Assembly (NCBI GenBank): GCA_020637215.1
Contig: JACJWI010000004.1
Span: forward strand, 62,001 to 126,000
Direction: 5' to 3'
DNA from: Microthrixaceae bacterium
GTDB taxonomy: Bacteria; Actinomycetota; Acidimicrobiia; Acidimicrobiales; Microtrichaceae
Length of the DNA: 64,000 bases
The translations under genes and the position numbers were made by a program. This document shows, piece by piece, positions 1-8,224 of this stretch (its first letter is position 1; each line of letters starts with the position of its first letter). The notes under the pieces were generated by a model. It did no database searches, was not told the origin of the DNA, and saw only the letters and a list, made by a program, of their open reading frames with translations.

Positions 1-13
1 CGGATCAGCGGCG

Positions 14-436
14 GTGATCGTCTACGTCGGCACTTCCTCGCTGCTGAAGCTCCTCATCGACGAGGACGGTTCTGAGCGAGCTGAGCTGATCTGGAACAGC
101 GCGGATGTGTTGGCATCGGTTGCGTTGGTGGTGGTCGAGGGGCGAGCCGCACTCGCAGCAGCCCAGCGCGGCGCGCTCCTCGACGCCCGTCAGCATCGGC
201 GGGCCCGCCAAGCGTTCGAGATTCTGGTTGGGGCGCTCTCGATCGTGGAGGTCTCGGAGGCGCTCATCGTGGACGCGGCGGATCTCGCGGAGGCCGAGGC
301 GCTCCGTGGCTACGACGCGGTCCACCTGGCCGCTGCGGTCACGGTTGGGGCGACGGTGTTCACGAGCGCCGACAGCGAGCTGTGCGCGGCGGCGCAGCGG
401 CGCGGTCTGCACATCGCGAACCCGCTGAGCGAATAG
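14..436 (+). CDS. PIN-domain protein (VapC-like), first catalytic Asp replaced by Gly
   Basis: The 140-residue product has the whole PIN-domain layout of VapC-type ribonuclease toxins. It has an N-terminal beta strand with the TSSLLKL motif, a Glu near residue 43 (VVVEGRAAL), an Asp in GYDAVHLAAA and a late Asp in FTSADSEL. The first acidic residue, normally YxDTS, is Gly6 here (YVGTS, codon GGC), so metal binding and RNase activity may be lost. The GTG start overlaps a TGA at 15-17 in another frame, the 4-base overlap usual for a vapB upstream; that antitoxin would lie off the window edge and cannot be checked. The stop is six bases from the oldest hyuB relic. Confidence 0.75.
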   Translation: MIVYVGTSSLLKLLIDEDGSERAELIWNSADVLASVALVVVEGRAALAAAQRGALLDARQHRRARQAFEILVGALSIVEVSEALIVDAADLAEAEALRGYDAVHLAAAVTVGATVFTSADSELCAAAQRRGLHIANPLSE

Positions 437-442
437 CCGGCA

Positions 443-530
443 TCACGACCCGCTCGGCGGCGGACCCCAGCCGCCGCCTCCGGGCGTCAGCACTCGCAAC
501 ACGTCGCCGGCCTCGAGCTGGATCGTGCAC
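443..530 (-). pseudogene. hyuB 3'-end relic 1 (oldest)
   Basis: This stretch encodes the extreme C-terminus of HyuB: CTIQLEAGDVLRVLTPGGGG, then WG and a short private tail before TGA (stop at 443-445). The same motif closes the full hyuB gene at 30467 and the copies at 2059 and 19240. Only about 29 codons survive. It is joined directly to a relaxase fragment, so the recombinase and attachment site expected between them are gone. I read it as the displaced 3' end left by the oldest insertion (E0). Confidence 0.75.
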
Positions 531-541
531 TCGGCTCACCC

Positions 542-715
542 GACGACGGCTCCACACCCTCGATCACCGAACGGGGCGCGTCGGCCTTGACCTCCCCAGT
601 CAGGCCGAGCCGCTCAGACCCGGCACCGATCCAGCGGCCCGGCGCCTCACCCGACGAGAGGTAGTAGTCGTCGCACTCGTTGGCGATGACCTCCAGGTAG
701 TAAGCCGCCGGGTCG
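542..715 (-). pseudogene. Relaxase N-terminal fragment (third copy)
   Basis: Base by base this matches the start of the two full relaxase genes (around 7070-7245 and 28030-28205). It covers the segment from DPAAYYLEV through the RWIGAG region to VIEG. About 58 codons remain, with no start codon and no downstream domains. It sits between hyuB relic 1 and a truncated helicase gene. It is the only surviving backbone trace of element E0. Confidence 0.8.
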
Positions 716-720
716 CCCAG

Positions 721-853
721 TGTCCGTCCAGGTCGAGCAGGGAACGGTGGCGATGTCGATGCTGCTCGCCAGCTCCGACCACTCGCGCAGGTAGTCGAGC
801 CCGTTCCGCCCGCCCTCGCTGTTGTCGACGATGAACAGCGGCCCTTCAGTCAC
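721..853 (-). pseudogene. 5' stub of a probable PLD-domain/SNF2-type helicase gene
   Basis: Read on the minus strand from a GTG at 853, this begins VTEGPLFIVDNSEGG and continues with a YLREW and SIDIAT segment. From memory this resembles the N-terminus of large helicases that start with a phospholipase-D-like domain. After IDIAT the frame breaks by a small deletion, LLDLDGHW continues in another frame, and the sequence then joins the relaxase fragment. The GTG overlaps the stop of the upstream ATPase gene by eight bases, so the two were translationally coupled. The helicase identity is an inference from about 40 residues. Confidence 0.45.
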
Positions 854-2015
854 GCTCGACCACATTGGAGGAGGCGTCGCCAGGCGGCAACTCGCGTTGG
901 GCGTCGAGGGCAACGTGTTCTCGGAGGTAGTCCCGCAGGTACGGCATCGTGAAGTCGACCCATCCATGACCAACCGGCTCGATGAGCTCGGATGCGATGA
1001 GACGCAGCCGGTACTGGCTGGCGTAGTTGGCGTCGACGTTGAGCCTCGAAGCGATGTCGCTCATCTTCGAAGGCCCGTCGTCGTGAGCCATGGCGAGCAG
1101 GAACGTGCGGGCCACTCCAGGCAGGTCGGCGAGAGCCGGCTCGTGGACCAGCGATCCGAGGCGACGACGAGCGGCGACGATCCCCGCCTCGACATCGTCC
1201 CCGGAGACGTCGCGATGGCGCGGCTGCTGCCGCCAGATGTGGTATCCGATGAGCTGGATGAGGAACGGGTAGCCACCGGTCGCCTCGGCGGCGCGAGCCG
1301 CGAGTTCGGGGGCGATCCGCCGATCGGCGTGCTCGATCGGCTCGGTGATGGCCGTGGCCACCTCAGGAAGTGCGACTGGACCAAGCGAGTGACGGTCAGC
1401 TCGACGCAGGAACGTCAGGACGTCGTCGTTCAGCACCGCGCTCACCGCGGACGGCAGCCCCGCACCGACGAAGGCGATCTCGCGTTCCTCGCGCACCAGA
1501 TGCTGGAGAACAGTTGCCACCTCGCGCAGCTCCGGCACCACTTGGTGGTGGATCTCGTCGAGGGTGAGGAGCAACCCGGCACCGTTGCCGGCGAGAAGGT
1601 CACATGCGGCGGTGAGCTGCGTCCGAAGCGCCGGTGCGACCTCGTGCGCTTCGCTGGTCGCCCAGGCCGCTCCTCCGAGTCCCATCGGCGCGCTGACACC
1701 GGTCACCTTGGTCTCCGAGCCGTCCGGGTCGATCTCGCTGAGCAGCGCCGGCAGATGTTCCCGGACGAGGCGGTTCACCAACCCCTCCGTCGCGGTCTCG
1801 GAGATGACCCGCCACCCCTGCCGGCGAGCGAGATCCTCGACCTCGTTGAGCATCACGGTCTTCCCAGTCCCCCGCGCTCCCGTGTAGAGGGTCATGCGCC
1901 CGGGCGCCCCGGGGCCGTCCTCGAGAGCAGCCACGAAGTCGTCCAGCAGGTCCGACCGGCCAACGAGCAGCGGTGGGGAGACGCCGAAGGTCGGCGTGAA
2001 CGGGTTCCTGGCCAC
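846..2015 (-). CDS. AAA/STAND-like ATPase with C-terminal winged-helix region
   Basis: The 389-residue protein has a P-loop NTPase core near its N-terminus. Walker A is GARGTGKT (about residue 48) and Walker B is LLLTLDEIH (about residue 150), after a VGRSDLLDDF entry typical of AAA_16/STAND ATPases. The C-terminal 100 residues (around KMSDIASRLNVDANYASQYR) look like a winged helix. There is no transmembrane segment or signal peptide. It is followed by the helicase stub with an eight-base overlap, so it was probably the first gene of a two-gene cassette whose second gene has been destroyed. The partner suggests a DNA-directed defence role, but the specific system is not identified. Confidence 0.75.
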   Translation of the reverse strand: MARNPFTPTFGVSPPLLVGRSDLLDDFVAALEDGPGAPGRMTLYTGARGTGKTVMLNEVEDLARRQGWRVISETATEGLVNRLVREHLPALLSEIDPDGSETKVTGVSAPMGLGGAAWATSEAHEVAPALRTQLTAACDLLAGNGAGLLLTLDEIHHQVVPELREVATVLQHLVREEREIAFVGAGLPSAVSAVLNDDVLTFLRRADRHSLGPVALPEVATAITEPIEHADRRIAPELAARAAEATGGYPFLIQLIGYHIWRQQPRHRDVSGDDVEAGIVAARRRLGSLVHEPALADLPGVARTFLLAMAHDDGPSKMSDIASRLNVDANYASQYRLRLIASELIEPVGHGWVDFTMPYLRDYLREHVALDAQRELPPGDASSNVVERD

Positions 2016-2058
2016 GCCGCACCGTACCCTGCCAAGCCATTAGAGGTTGTTAGATCTG

Positions 2059-2430
2059 TTAGAGATCGTTAGACGGACGAGGTGTGCCCCAACCGCCGCC
2101 GCCAGGAGCCAGCATCCGGAGGACGTCGCCGGCCTTGAGCTGGATCGTGCACCTATCGGGGAGGCGCTCAGCTCGGGCTTCTTCGCCCGACGGCAGCAGC
2201 CAGTTCTCTCCGACCGCTCCGGGCTCTCCACCGGCGAGGCCCCACGGCTGCGAGACGCGTCGCTCGGTGATCAGCGACACGGTCGCGTCCTCGAGCACCT
2301 GGAGGTGTCGCTCGATGCCCTCGCCGCCAGCGGATGACCCGGCACCACCACTCCCCCGTCGTAGCCGGTAGCGCAGCACCCTCAGCGGAAACGACCGCTC
2401 CAACGCCTCGATGGGCGTGTTCTTCGTATT
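2059..2430 (-). pseudogene. hyuB 3'-end relic 2
   Basis: This codes for the HyuB C-terminus from NTKNTPIEALERSFPLRVLR through the Gly-rich GSGGAG segment to GGGGWG and a private tail. It is in frame to its stop, about 124 codons, and highly similar to relic 3 and to the end of the live hyuB. The N-terminal border stops at GTATT (2426-2430), where it is fused to recombinase coding sequence. Comparison with the E2 copy shows about 165 bp missing there. It is the 3' end displaced by E1. Confidence 0.85.
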
Positions 2431-3695
2431 CGAGCCGCCCTCCACCTCCGGCTACCGGAACCGGGGTCGGAGCCGCCCGAAGTTCGGCGAGCTGCGGGAG
2501 CTGATCCGTACCGGCGAGGTCGACTGCGTGATCGCCTACAAGACCGACCGGCTCTCCCGTGGCGGCGGACCGGGGTGGGCCGCTGGTCGATGCCTTCGAG
2601 GACGCCGGCCGTGACCCCGACAAGACGGTGGCGACCACCGATGGTTGGGTGAGCGAGTTCGAGTTCGAGATCGGCACTCGCTCGGCCATGGACCGAGAGG
2701 AGTCGAAGAAGACCTCCGACCGGATGCTGGCCGTGCGCGCCCGCGAGGCGCGCGAGGGCGTCCCACGCATCGCCGGGCGCCGGGCCTACGGCTGGAACTA
2801 CGACATGACCGAGCACGTCCCCGAGGAGGTCGCCCGCATTCATGAAGCCGCAGAGCGGGTCCTCGCCAGCGAGTCGGTGTGGAGCATCTGCGACGACGGG
2901 AACACCCAGGGGGTGCCGACAGTGACCGGTCGCCCGTGGACGATCACGTCGATCCTGACGTCCGGGCGGATCGCGGGCCTGCGCGAGCACAAGGGCGTGC
3001 TGGTCGCCATGGGCCAATGGGAGCCGATCGTCACCGAGGAGCAGCACCAGGCCCTCGTGGTGGCACTCGCCCCGAAGCGGGCGAAGCCCCGCAAGGGCCG
3101 GACCTACCCGCTCACAAGCCTCATGCGCTGTGGCCTGTGCGGCGGACGGATGCGCTCACTACAGCGCGAGGGCGGTCGGCGCACCTACGCGTGCCGGAAG
3201 GGACCAGGTCTCGACGGCTGCGGCCGAGTCAGCATCCGCGCCCCCGAGCTGGAGCAGTACGTGCGAGACCTGATCTGCGGGATGCTCGCCGACCCCGTCA
3301 CCCGAGCGGCGATGGCCCGCCTCGACACGGGCGACGAGGATGAGGGCGACGGCTCGCTCCTGGAGGCCCTGCGGGAGATCGATGAGAGACGCCAGCGGCT
3401 GATCGACCTGTACACCGACGGCGACATCGACCGCGCCAGCTTCCGCACCCGCAAGGACCGCCTCGACGACGAGGCCCGAGAGGTCGAAGCGCAGATCGCC
3501 AACCGCACGGGCACCCGGGTTCTCGCCGAGGTCCCCGGCACCTACGAGGAACTCGTCGCGGCCTGGGAGGAGCGAGGCATCGACTTCCAGCGCCGCCTGA
3601 TCGAGACGCTGCTGCACCCAATCGTCGTCAACCCGGCCAGGAGCAGGAAACGCGCCTTCGACCCCGGCCGTCTGGAGATCGTGCCAAAGGCATAG
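2431..3695 (+). pseudogene. Large serine recombinase, truncated and frameshifted (E1)
   Basis: Almost the whole length matches the intact recombinase at 19681-21087, but the first ~46 codons are missing, including the start and the ARQS catalytic serine motif. A two-base deletion near 2579 shifts the frame between RLSRGGGPGW and the following domain. There is also a two-residue FE insertion near 2660. Downstream parts remain readable: the recombinase domain, the zinc-ribbon cysteines in CGLCGGRM, and the C-terminal coiled region to GRLEIVPKA. No active protein can come from this gene. E1 would depend on a recombinase in trans and also lacks its left attachment half. Confidence 0.9.
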
Positions 3696-3737
3696 CGTCA
3701 CTGAGCAAGCGCCGGCCTGGCCGTACGCTCATTCGTC

Positions 3738-4673
3738 GTGGCGCTCTCACGACGAGATCGAATCCGCCTCAAGACGCAACTCATCGAGGCACTGGCGAAC
3801 CCCGAGTGGACGTGGGATCGAACGAACGTCCTCCTCAGTGAGTTCGGCTTCGGCAGCCTCAGCGACGATCGATTCGCCCCGTCCATCGCCGAGATGATCA
3901 CCGACGCCACCGACGAGGTGGTCGTCGAGATGTACTCGGTGGTGATGGACGTCGATGCGGACGAGGTGCAGGAAGCTGTCGCTATCGGAGCGGACGATGG
4001 CAACTGGAAGCGCGGCTACGCACGCGTGTTCCTCTCGCACTCTGCCCTCCACAAGCAGTTCGTCGGCGAGGTGGCTTCTGAACTGGCAGTGGTGGGCATC
4101 CACGGCTTCGTCGCCCATGACGCTATGGAGTACAGCAAGCCGTGGCAGATCCAGATCGAGCAAGCGCTGCGCACGATGCAGGCCTTCGTCGCTCTCGTTC
4201 ATCCCGAAGTCAATCAGAGCGCATGGTGCCAGCAGGAGATCGGCTGGGCACTCGGACGCCGCGTGCCGCTCTACGTCTTGAGACTCGGAGCTGACCCGGC
4301 GGGCTTCATCGGTCGCGACCAGTGGCCGAGTGCCGCCTCCCAAACGCCGAAGCAGGTGGCGGCAACCATCGCAGGATGGGTTACCAGACTCCCTGACCTC
4401 GGGCCTTCCGTCTTCGAAGGGCTGCTCGAAGCGCTTCGTTCAGCCCAGAACTACATGGACGCCGGGGCAACGGCGGAACGGATCGAGGCGCTCGGGTCCC
4501 TTGAGGAGGACCAGCTCGCTGCCATCGATCACGTCTGGTGGACGAACGACCAGCTGTACGGGGGTGTGCTTCCGAGCCGCGCCATGCAGAGGGTGTACGC
4601 CAGCCACAGCCGGGCATGGCCGCCACCGAAGCCCGACCCCTCGCGAACCCAACCGGAGGAGGAGCCGTTCTAG
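3738..4673 (+). CDS. TIR-domain protein
   Basis: The 311-residue protein has a helical N-terminal region (1-90) and a TIR domain at about 94-200. The domain begins ARVFLSHSALHKQF, carries the box around GFVAHD, and has the catalytic Glu in WCQQEIGWALG, as in NAD-cleaving bacterial TIR domains. A C-terminal helical region of ~100 residues ends in a Pro/Glu-rich tail. There is no membrane segment. It lies just after the recombinase relic, in the position E2 fills with metabolic cargo. Bacterial TIR proteins commonly act as NADases in abortive phage defence. A sensor partner is not obvious here, so this may be a stand-alone effector with an N-terminal sensing or oligomerising region. The start is a GTG. 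Confidence 0.8.
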   Translation: MALSRRDRIRLKTQLIEALANPEWTWDRTNVLLSEFGFGSLSDDRFAPSIAEMITDATDEVVVEMYSVVMDVDADEVQEAVAIGADDGNWKRGYARVFLSHSALHKQFVGEVASELAVVGIHGFVAHDAMEYSKPWQIQIEQALRTMQAFVALVHPEVNQSAWCQQEIGWALGRRVPLYVLRLGADPAGFIGRDQWPSAASQTPKQVAATIAGWVTRLPDLGPSVFEGLLEALRSAQNYMDAGATAERIEALGSLEEDQLAAIDHVWWTNDQLYGGVLPSRAMQRVYASHSRAWPPPKPDPSRTQPEEEPF

Positions 4674-4715
4674 GCAGGCGCCCAGTTCACCCATCGGAGC
4701 GGACAGCTAGCTCGC

Positions 4716-4895
4716 TTGGCGAAACGCCGAGCGATTCCGCTGATCTGGATCGATGATTCGGCGCGCCTCGCTGAGTACGTCGAGCGACGTGAGCGACTGC
4801 GGGAGCCCTGCCTCGACACGATCTTTCGGGCGTGCTGCACCGCCGGATGCTGTCGCTCGTCGAGATCAAGCCGAAGCTGCGACTCGTCGACTGGG
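4716..4895 (+). pseudogene. Possible RNase D-like N-terminal relic
   Basis: A short + strand reading starting near 4716 (AIPLIWIDDSARLAEYVE, then a possible shift to MLSLVEIKPKLRLVDW) resembles the beginning of RNase D-type 3'-5' exonucleases, which open with a WIDD...LAxxV segment followed by DTEF and LxLVQI blocks. The frame breaks and it ends against the 3' end of the relaxase gene. There is no complete domain. It could also be chance similarity. Confidence 0.25.
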
Positions 4896-4908
4896 CGAGC
4901 ACGCCGGG

Positions 4909-7278
4909 TCACAGGCCGAGGCCTCCGCGATCATGCGCAGTCTGCTTGGCGGTGCTGACCGCCAGGGCTCGGCGGAGGTCGTCGGCCGGCCGGGCGGCGG
5001 GCTCCTGGCGTGCGACGGCATAGACGTGGTTGCGCTCGCGTCCTCGGGTGATCGAGGTGTAGCCGGCTTCCTTGTGGAGGGTGTCGTCGCCGAGCACGAG
5101 GGCGACATCGCAGGTCATGCCCTGGCTCTTGTGGATGGTCATGGCGTAGCCGTGGGTCAGGTGGCCCGCCGCTACGTAGTCGATCGGGAGTGCGAGACGG
5201 TCGCCGTCGCTGGTCTCGACTTGGACTGCCTCAGGCCCCGCCCCGGTGACGGTGGCGACGGTGCCGTTGACGATGCCGATCTTGCGGTCGTTGCGCAGCG
5301 CCAGTACCCGGTCGCCGACGCGCAGCTCGAGGTCCTCCGAGTTCAGGACGACGGGTCCGAGGCGGTCGTTTGCGATGAGGTGGAGCCGGGCTCGTTGGTT
5401 CAGGTCGGCGACGTCGCTGCGGTGCAGCGCCAACATCACGGCGTCACGGCCGGTGGTGTGGCTGAGGTACCAGTCCTCGGCCATCCGGCCATGAACGCGA
5501 TCGGCGTTGTCCCCGATCGTGAGAGACCCACTCTGCTCCATGCGCAGCAAGGCCTGATCGGTGTGGCCGTCGCGCAAGGCAGCGGCGGTCGCCTGCTGGG
5601 CTCGGTCGGTGAGTCGCCGATTCTCGGTCAGTTCGGCGTGTCCAAGGCGCCTGATGAGGGAGGCGAACAGGCCACCGGCTTCGATCTCGGCGAGCTGCTT
5701 CGGGTCACCGACGAGCACGAGCTTCGCTCCGGCCTTGGCGGAGTGATCGATGAGGCGGTGGAGCTGGCGAGTGCCCACCATTCCGGCCTCGTCGAGAACC
5801 AGGACGTCGGTTCGGTACAGCCGGTCTCGGCCCGAGTCGAGGTCCTGGAGCAGGGATGCGATCGTCTGGCTCGGGATGCCCGACCCGGACTGGAGTCCGC
5901 GTGCCGCCTTGGCAGCGAGGGCAGCGCCGCGCACTCGCAGTCCGGTGCGGTGCCATGCGTCGCGGGCAGCGTCGAGGGCGAAGGTCTTGCCGGTGCCTGC
6001 CTGGCCGACGATCACGGCCACCGGCGCGTCGGTGACGGTCACCCGCTTGACACCCAGAGCCTGTTCGACGCTGATCGACGGCCGGGCCCGGACCGCGAGC
6101 ATCAACGAGCGGGGATCGACCGCGACGGTCCTGGGTCCGTCGATGGCACGGCGGAGCGCGTCGGCCTCAAGCGCCAGCATCTCCGGGGTCGTCCAACACC
6201 CGGCCGCGACATCGATGACCGCGTCGCTGGCGAGGTAGTGGTCGGCTCGCAGGCGGATGGCGTCGTAATCCAGTCCTTGAGTTGCGGTCTCGGCGACAGC
6301 CCGGATCACCTGGCGACGATCGAAGGTGGCGTCCTGCTCGGTCAGCAACGCGCCGAGCTCCTCGTCGCTCGCCACGACCATGCGGTGCGGGGCGGTCGGG
6401 ACCTTGCCGGTGAACCCGAGCTCGCCAGCCCGTCGTCGCCACCCTTCCCGCAGGATCTCCTCGTCGACGATCTCGGGCTTGGCCGGGCGGCTGTCGAGCG
6501 TGGCTACCTGCGCCCCGTGCGCCGAGCGCACGCCGTGTTCGGCCATCACCACTTCGATCTCGATTCGGCGGCGGCTGAACGCCCGGCGCAGCTTCGTCGG
6601 GAACCCGACGACCTCCCCCACCCCCGGCGCCGACGGTTCGAACCGGACGCCGAGTCGCTCGCCCAGCTCGTGGCGCAGTACGGACTGGTAGACGAACCCT
6701 GCGGTCTTGCCGTGCTGGTAGATCGCCGGGGTGTGCAGCGCGCTCCACCGGCCATCCGGACCGAGGGCCATGTTCGCTGTCACCAGGTGGGTGTGCAGGT
6801 TCGGGTCGGCCTCTCGGCTCGTCCTATGCCGGAACGCGGCGGACACCAGCCCGCCACCCTGATGACGGGCGGCGCCGGCCTTGCCACGGCGGACCACGCA
6901 CGCCTCGTCCTCCAGATACCGAACCGCCGAGCCTACGGCCACGTCGTGCGCCGCCACTACCTCGGTGGCCAGTCCCTCGTCGCCGAGGCCCCACAGCAGC
7001 GACACCGACTTCGGCGCCGACAGGGTCAGGTCGAATCCCTTGATCTTCCGCCACCTCGTCAACGGATCCCGCGACGAGGGGTCCACACCTTCGATCACCG
7101 AGCGGAGCGCGTCGGCCTCGACCTGCCCGGTCAGGCCGAGCCGCTCAGCCCCGGCACCGATCCAGCGGCCCGGTGCTTCACCCGACGCGAGGTAGTAGTC
7201 GTCGCGCTCGTTGGCGATGACCTCCAGGTAGTACGCCGCCGGGTCCGGGGCCGCGGTGAACTTCGCGATGCTCAGCAC
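4909..7278 (-). CDS. MobF-family relaxase/helicase (TrwC/TraA-type), E1 copy
   Basis: The 789-residue protein would nick DNA at oriT and unwind the transferred strand. An N-terminal TrwC relaxase domain (about 1-290) has the catalytic Tyr region ERDDYYLASGEAPGRW, FDLTLSAPKSVSLLWGLGD and the three-histidine metal site DPNLHTHLV. A superfamily I helicase follows, with Walker A GQAGTGKT and Walker B VLVLDEAGM, and a C-terminal UvrD-like block HGYAMTIHKSQGMT. The GTG at 7278 was chosen because E1 and E2 copies agree in frame only from that point (VLSIAKF). It is nearly identical to the relaxase at 25867-28236. It shares a 4-base overlap with a possible small frame at its 3' end. Confidence 0.9.
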   Translation of the reverse strand: MLSIAKFTAAPDPAAYYLEVIANERDDYYLASGEAPGRWIGAGAERLGLTGQVEADALRSVIEGVDPSSRDPLTRWRKIKGFDLTLSAPKSVSLLWGLGDEGLATEVVAAHDVAVGSAVRYLEDEACVVRRGKAGAARHQGGGLVSAAFRHRTSREADPNLHTHLVTANMALGPDGRWSALHTPAIYQHGKTAGFVYQSVLRHELGERLGVRFEPSAPGVGEVVGFPTKLRRAFSRRRIEIEVVMAEHGVRSAHGAQVATLDSRPAKPEIVDEEILREGWRRRAGELGFTGKVPTAPHRMVVASDEELGALLTEQDATFDRRQVIRAVAETATQGLDYDAIRLRADHYLASDAVIDVAAGCWTTPEMLALEADALRRAIDGPRTVAVDPRSLMLAVRARPSISVEQALGVKRVTVTDAPVAVIVGQAGTGKTFALDAARDAWHRTGLRVRGAALAAKAARGLQSGSGIPSQTIASLLQDLDSGRDRLYRTDVLVLDEAGMVGTRQLHRLIDHSAKAGAKLVLVGDPKQLAEIEAGGLFASLIRRLGHAELTENRRLTDRAQQATAAALRDGHTDQALLRMEQSGSLTIGDNADRVHGRMAEDWYLSHTTGRDAVMLALHRSDVADLNQRARLHLIANDRLGPVVLNSEDLELRVGDRVLALRNDRKIGIVNGTVATVTGAGPEAVQVETSDGDRLALPIDYVAAGHLTHGYAMTIHKSQGMTCDVALVLGDDTLHKEAGYTSITRGRERNHVYAVARQEPAARPADDLRRALAVSTAKQTAHDRGGLGL

Positions 7279-7475
7279 ACCTACGTAGGCCCTGAAGGCC
7301 CCGAAAACCGCGCGATCAATCGCGGATTTCTCAAACGAGAGGCGTCGGCAGCCCACCGGCGACCTCCCGCCGCGCCTCCCGCTGGCTATCCCGTTGACCA
7401 CCCGGCGGCCACCCGGCGGCCACCCGGCGGCCACCCGGCGGCCAATCGGACACCCCCGGTGCAAGTGTGTGGAAG
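7279..7475. other. Candidate oriT region of E1
   Basis: This non-coding stretch between relaxase and radC is partly conserved with 28237-28392 in E2. Shared parts are a perfect inverted repeat CGCGAT-CA-ATCGCG (7311-7324), a run of 11-bp repeats CCACCCGGCGG, and a block beginning CCCCCGGTGCAAG near 7451. Conservation of non-coding DNA next to a MobF relaxase, while flanking cargo differs, is what an origin of transfer would show. The nic site is not identified. Confidence 0.45.
7398..7441. repeat. Four tandem 11-bp repeats (CCACCCGGCGG)
   Basis: Four exact head-to-tail copies of CCACCCGGCGG fill this stretch in the candidate oriT. The equivalent site in E2 (28349-28359) has a single full copy plus a partial one. 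The repeat number is therefore variable between sister elements. Confidence 0.9.
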
Positions 7476-7546
7476 ATCGACGGGAGGGTTGGCGCCGCCC
7501 GGTTCGATGTCACTGGGGCTGCGTAGCCTCCGGCTCGGAGGTTCCG

Positions 7547-8224
7547 ATGGCGACGACGATGTCAGCGCTACCCGTTCAGGACCGACCGCGAGAACGGTTG
7601 CTCGCGCTCGGCGCCGGCGCGCTCAGCGACCAGGAGCTGCTGGCCATCCTCCTGCGGAGCGGCACCCGCGGCACCGGCGCCCCCGAGCTGGCGGCCTCGC
7701 TCCTGTCGGCGCACGGCGGAGTCCACGGTCTCGCCTCGGTACTGCCCGAGGAACTGGCCGCCGCGACCGGGGTTGGACTCGCGAAGGCCGCGTCACTGGT
7801 CGCCGCGTTCGAGCTCGGGCGCCGCGCTGGGCACCCCGAGGAGAAGGTGGTGATCCGATCCGCCGAAGACGTGGTGCGGGTGGCTCGCCGCCACCTCGAC
7901 GGGCAACGGCGCGAGCGCGTCGTGGTCCTCGTGTGCGACGCGTCGAACCGCCTCACGCACACAATCGTGGTGTCAGAGGGCTCCGTCGACCGCTCGGCGG
8001 TGCCCGTCCGCGAGATCCTCAACGCCGTGCTGCGCCACGACGGCCGGGCCTTCGCCCTCGCTCACAACCACCCGAGCGGGAACGCGGAACCCAGCTCCGC
8101 CGATGTTCAGGCGACTGCGGACGTCCAGGACGCGGCCGGAGTGGTCGGCCTCCGATTCCTCGGCCACGTCGTCGTTGCGCACAAGGCTTGGGTGCAGGTT
8201 CAGCCAAGACCTGCGAAGGCTTGA
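7547..8224 (+). CDS. radC: RadC-family JAB-domain protein
   Basis: The 225-residue protein has an N-terminal helix-hairpin-helix region (ALSDQELLAILLRSG; ELAAATGVGLAKA) and a C-terminal MPN/JAB domain with the metal motif AHNHPSGNAEPSSAD. This is the standard RadC layout, near the usual length. RadC proteins are common on integrative elements; their biochemical role is unsettled and the old DNA-repair assignment is doubtful. The ATG at 7547 has a GGAG six bases upstream. The leader just before the start is also found in E2 at about 28500-28530, where radC itself is absent. It overlaps the hsdS 3' end by 25 bases, convergently. Confidence 0.85.
   Translation: MATTMSALPVQDRPRERLLALGAGALSDQELLAILLRSGTRGTGAPELAASLLSAHGGVHGLASVLPEELAAATGVGLAKAASLVAAFELGRRAGHPEEKVVIRSAEDVVRVARRHLDGQRRERVVVLVCDASNRLTHTIVVSEGSVDRSAVPVREILNAVLRHDGRAFALAHNHPSGNAEPSSADVQATADVQDAAGVVGLRFLGHVVVAHKAWVQVQPRPAKA

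Larger units (their letters stand above)
443..2430. mobile_element. Element E0, remnant of the oldest insertion in hyuB
   Basis: E0 is bounded by hyuB 3' relics on both sides (443-530 and 2059-2430). It holds only a relaxase fragment plus an ATPase and helicase stub. The order (hyuB tail, relaxase, cargo, hyuB tail) matches the younger elements once the recombinase and cargo A are removed by deletion. The interpretation rests on the shared fragments, since no attachment core survives here. Confidence 0.65.

Noticed and set aside
7398..7441. CRISPR or iteron replication origin
   Set aside because: There are no spacers and no replication initiator gene in the element; the association with the relaxase favours a transfer origin.
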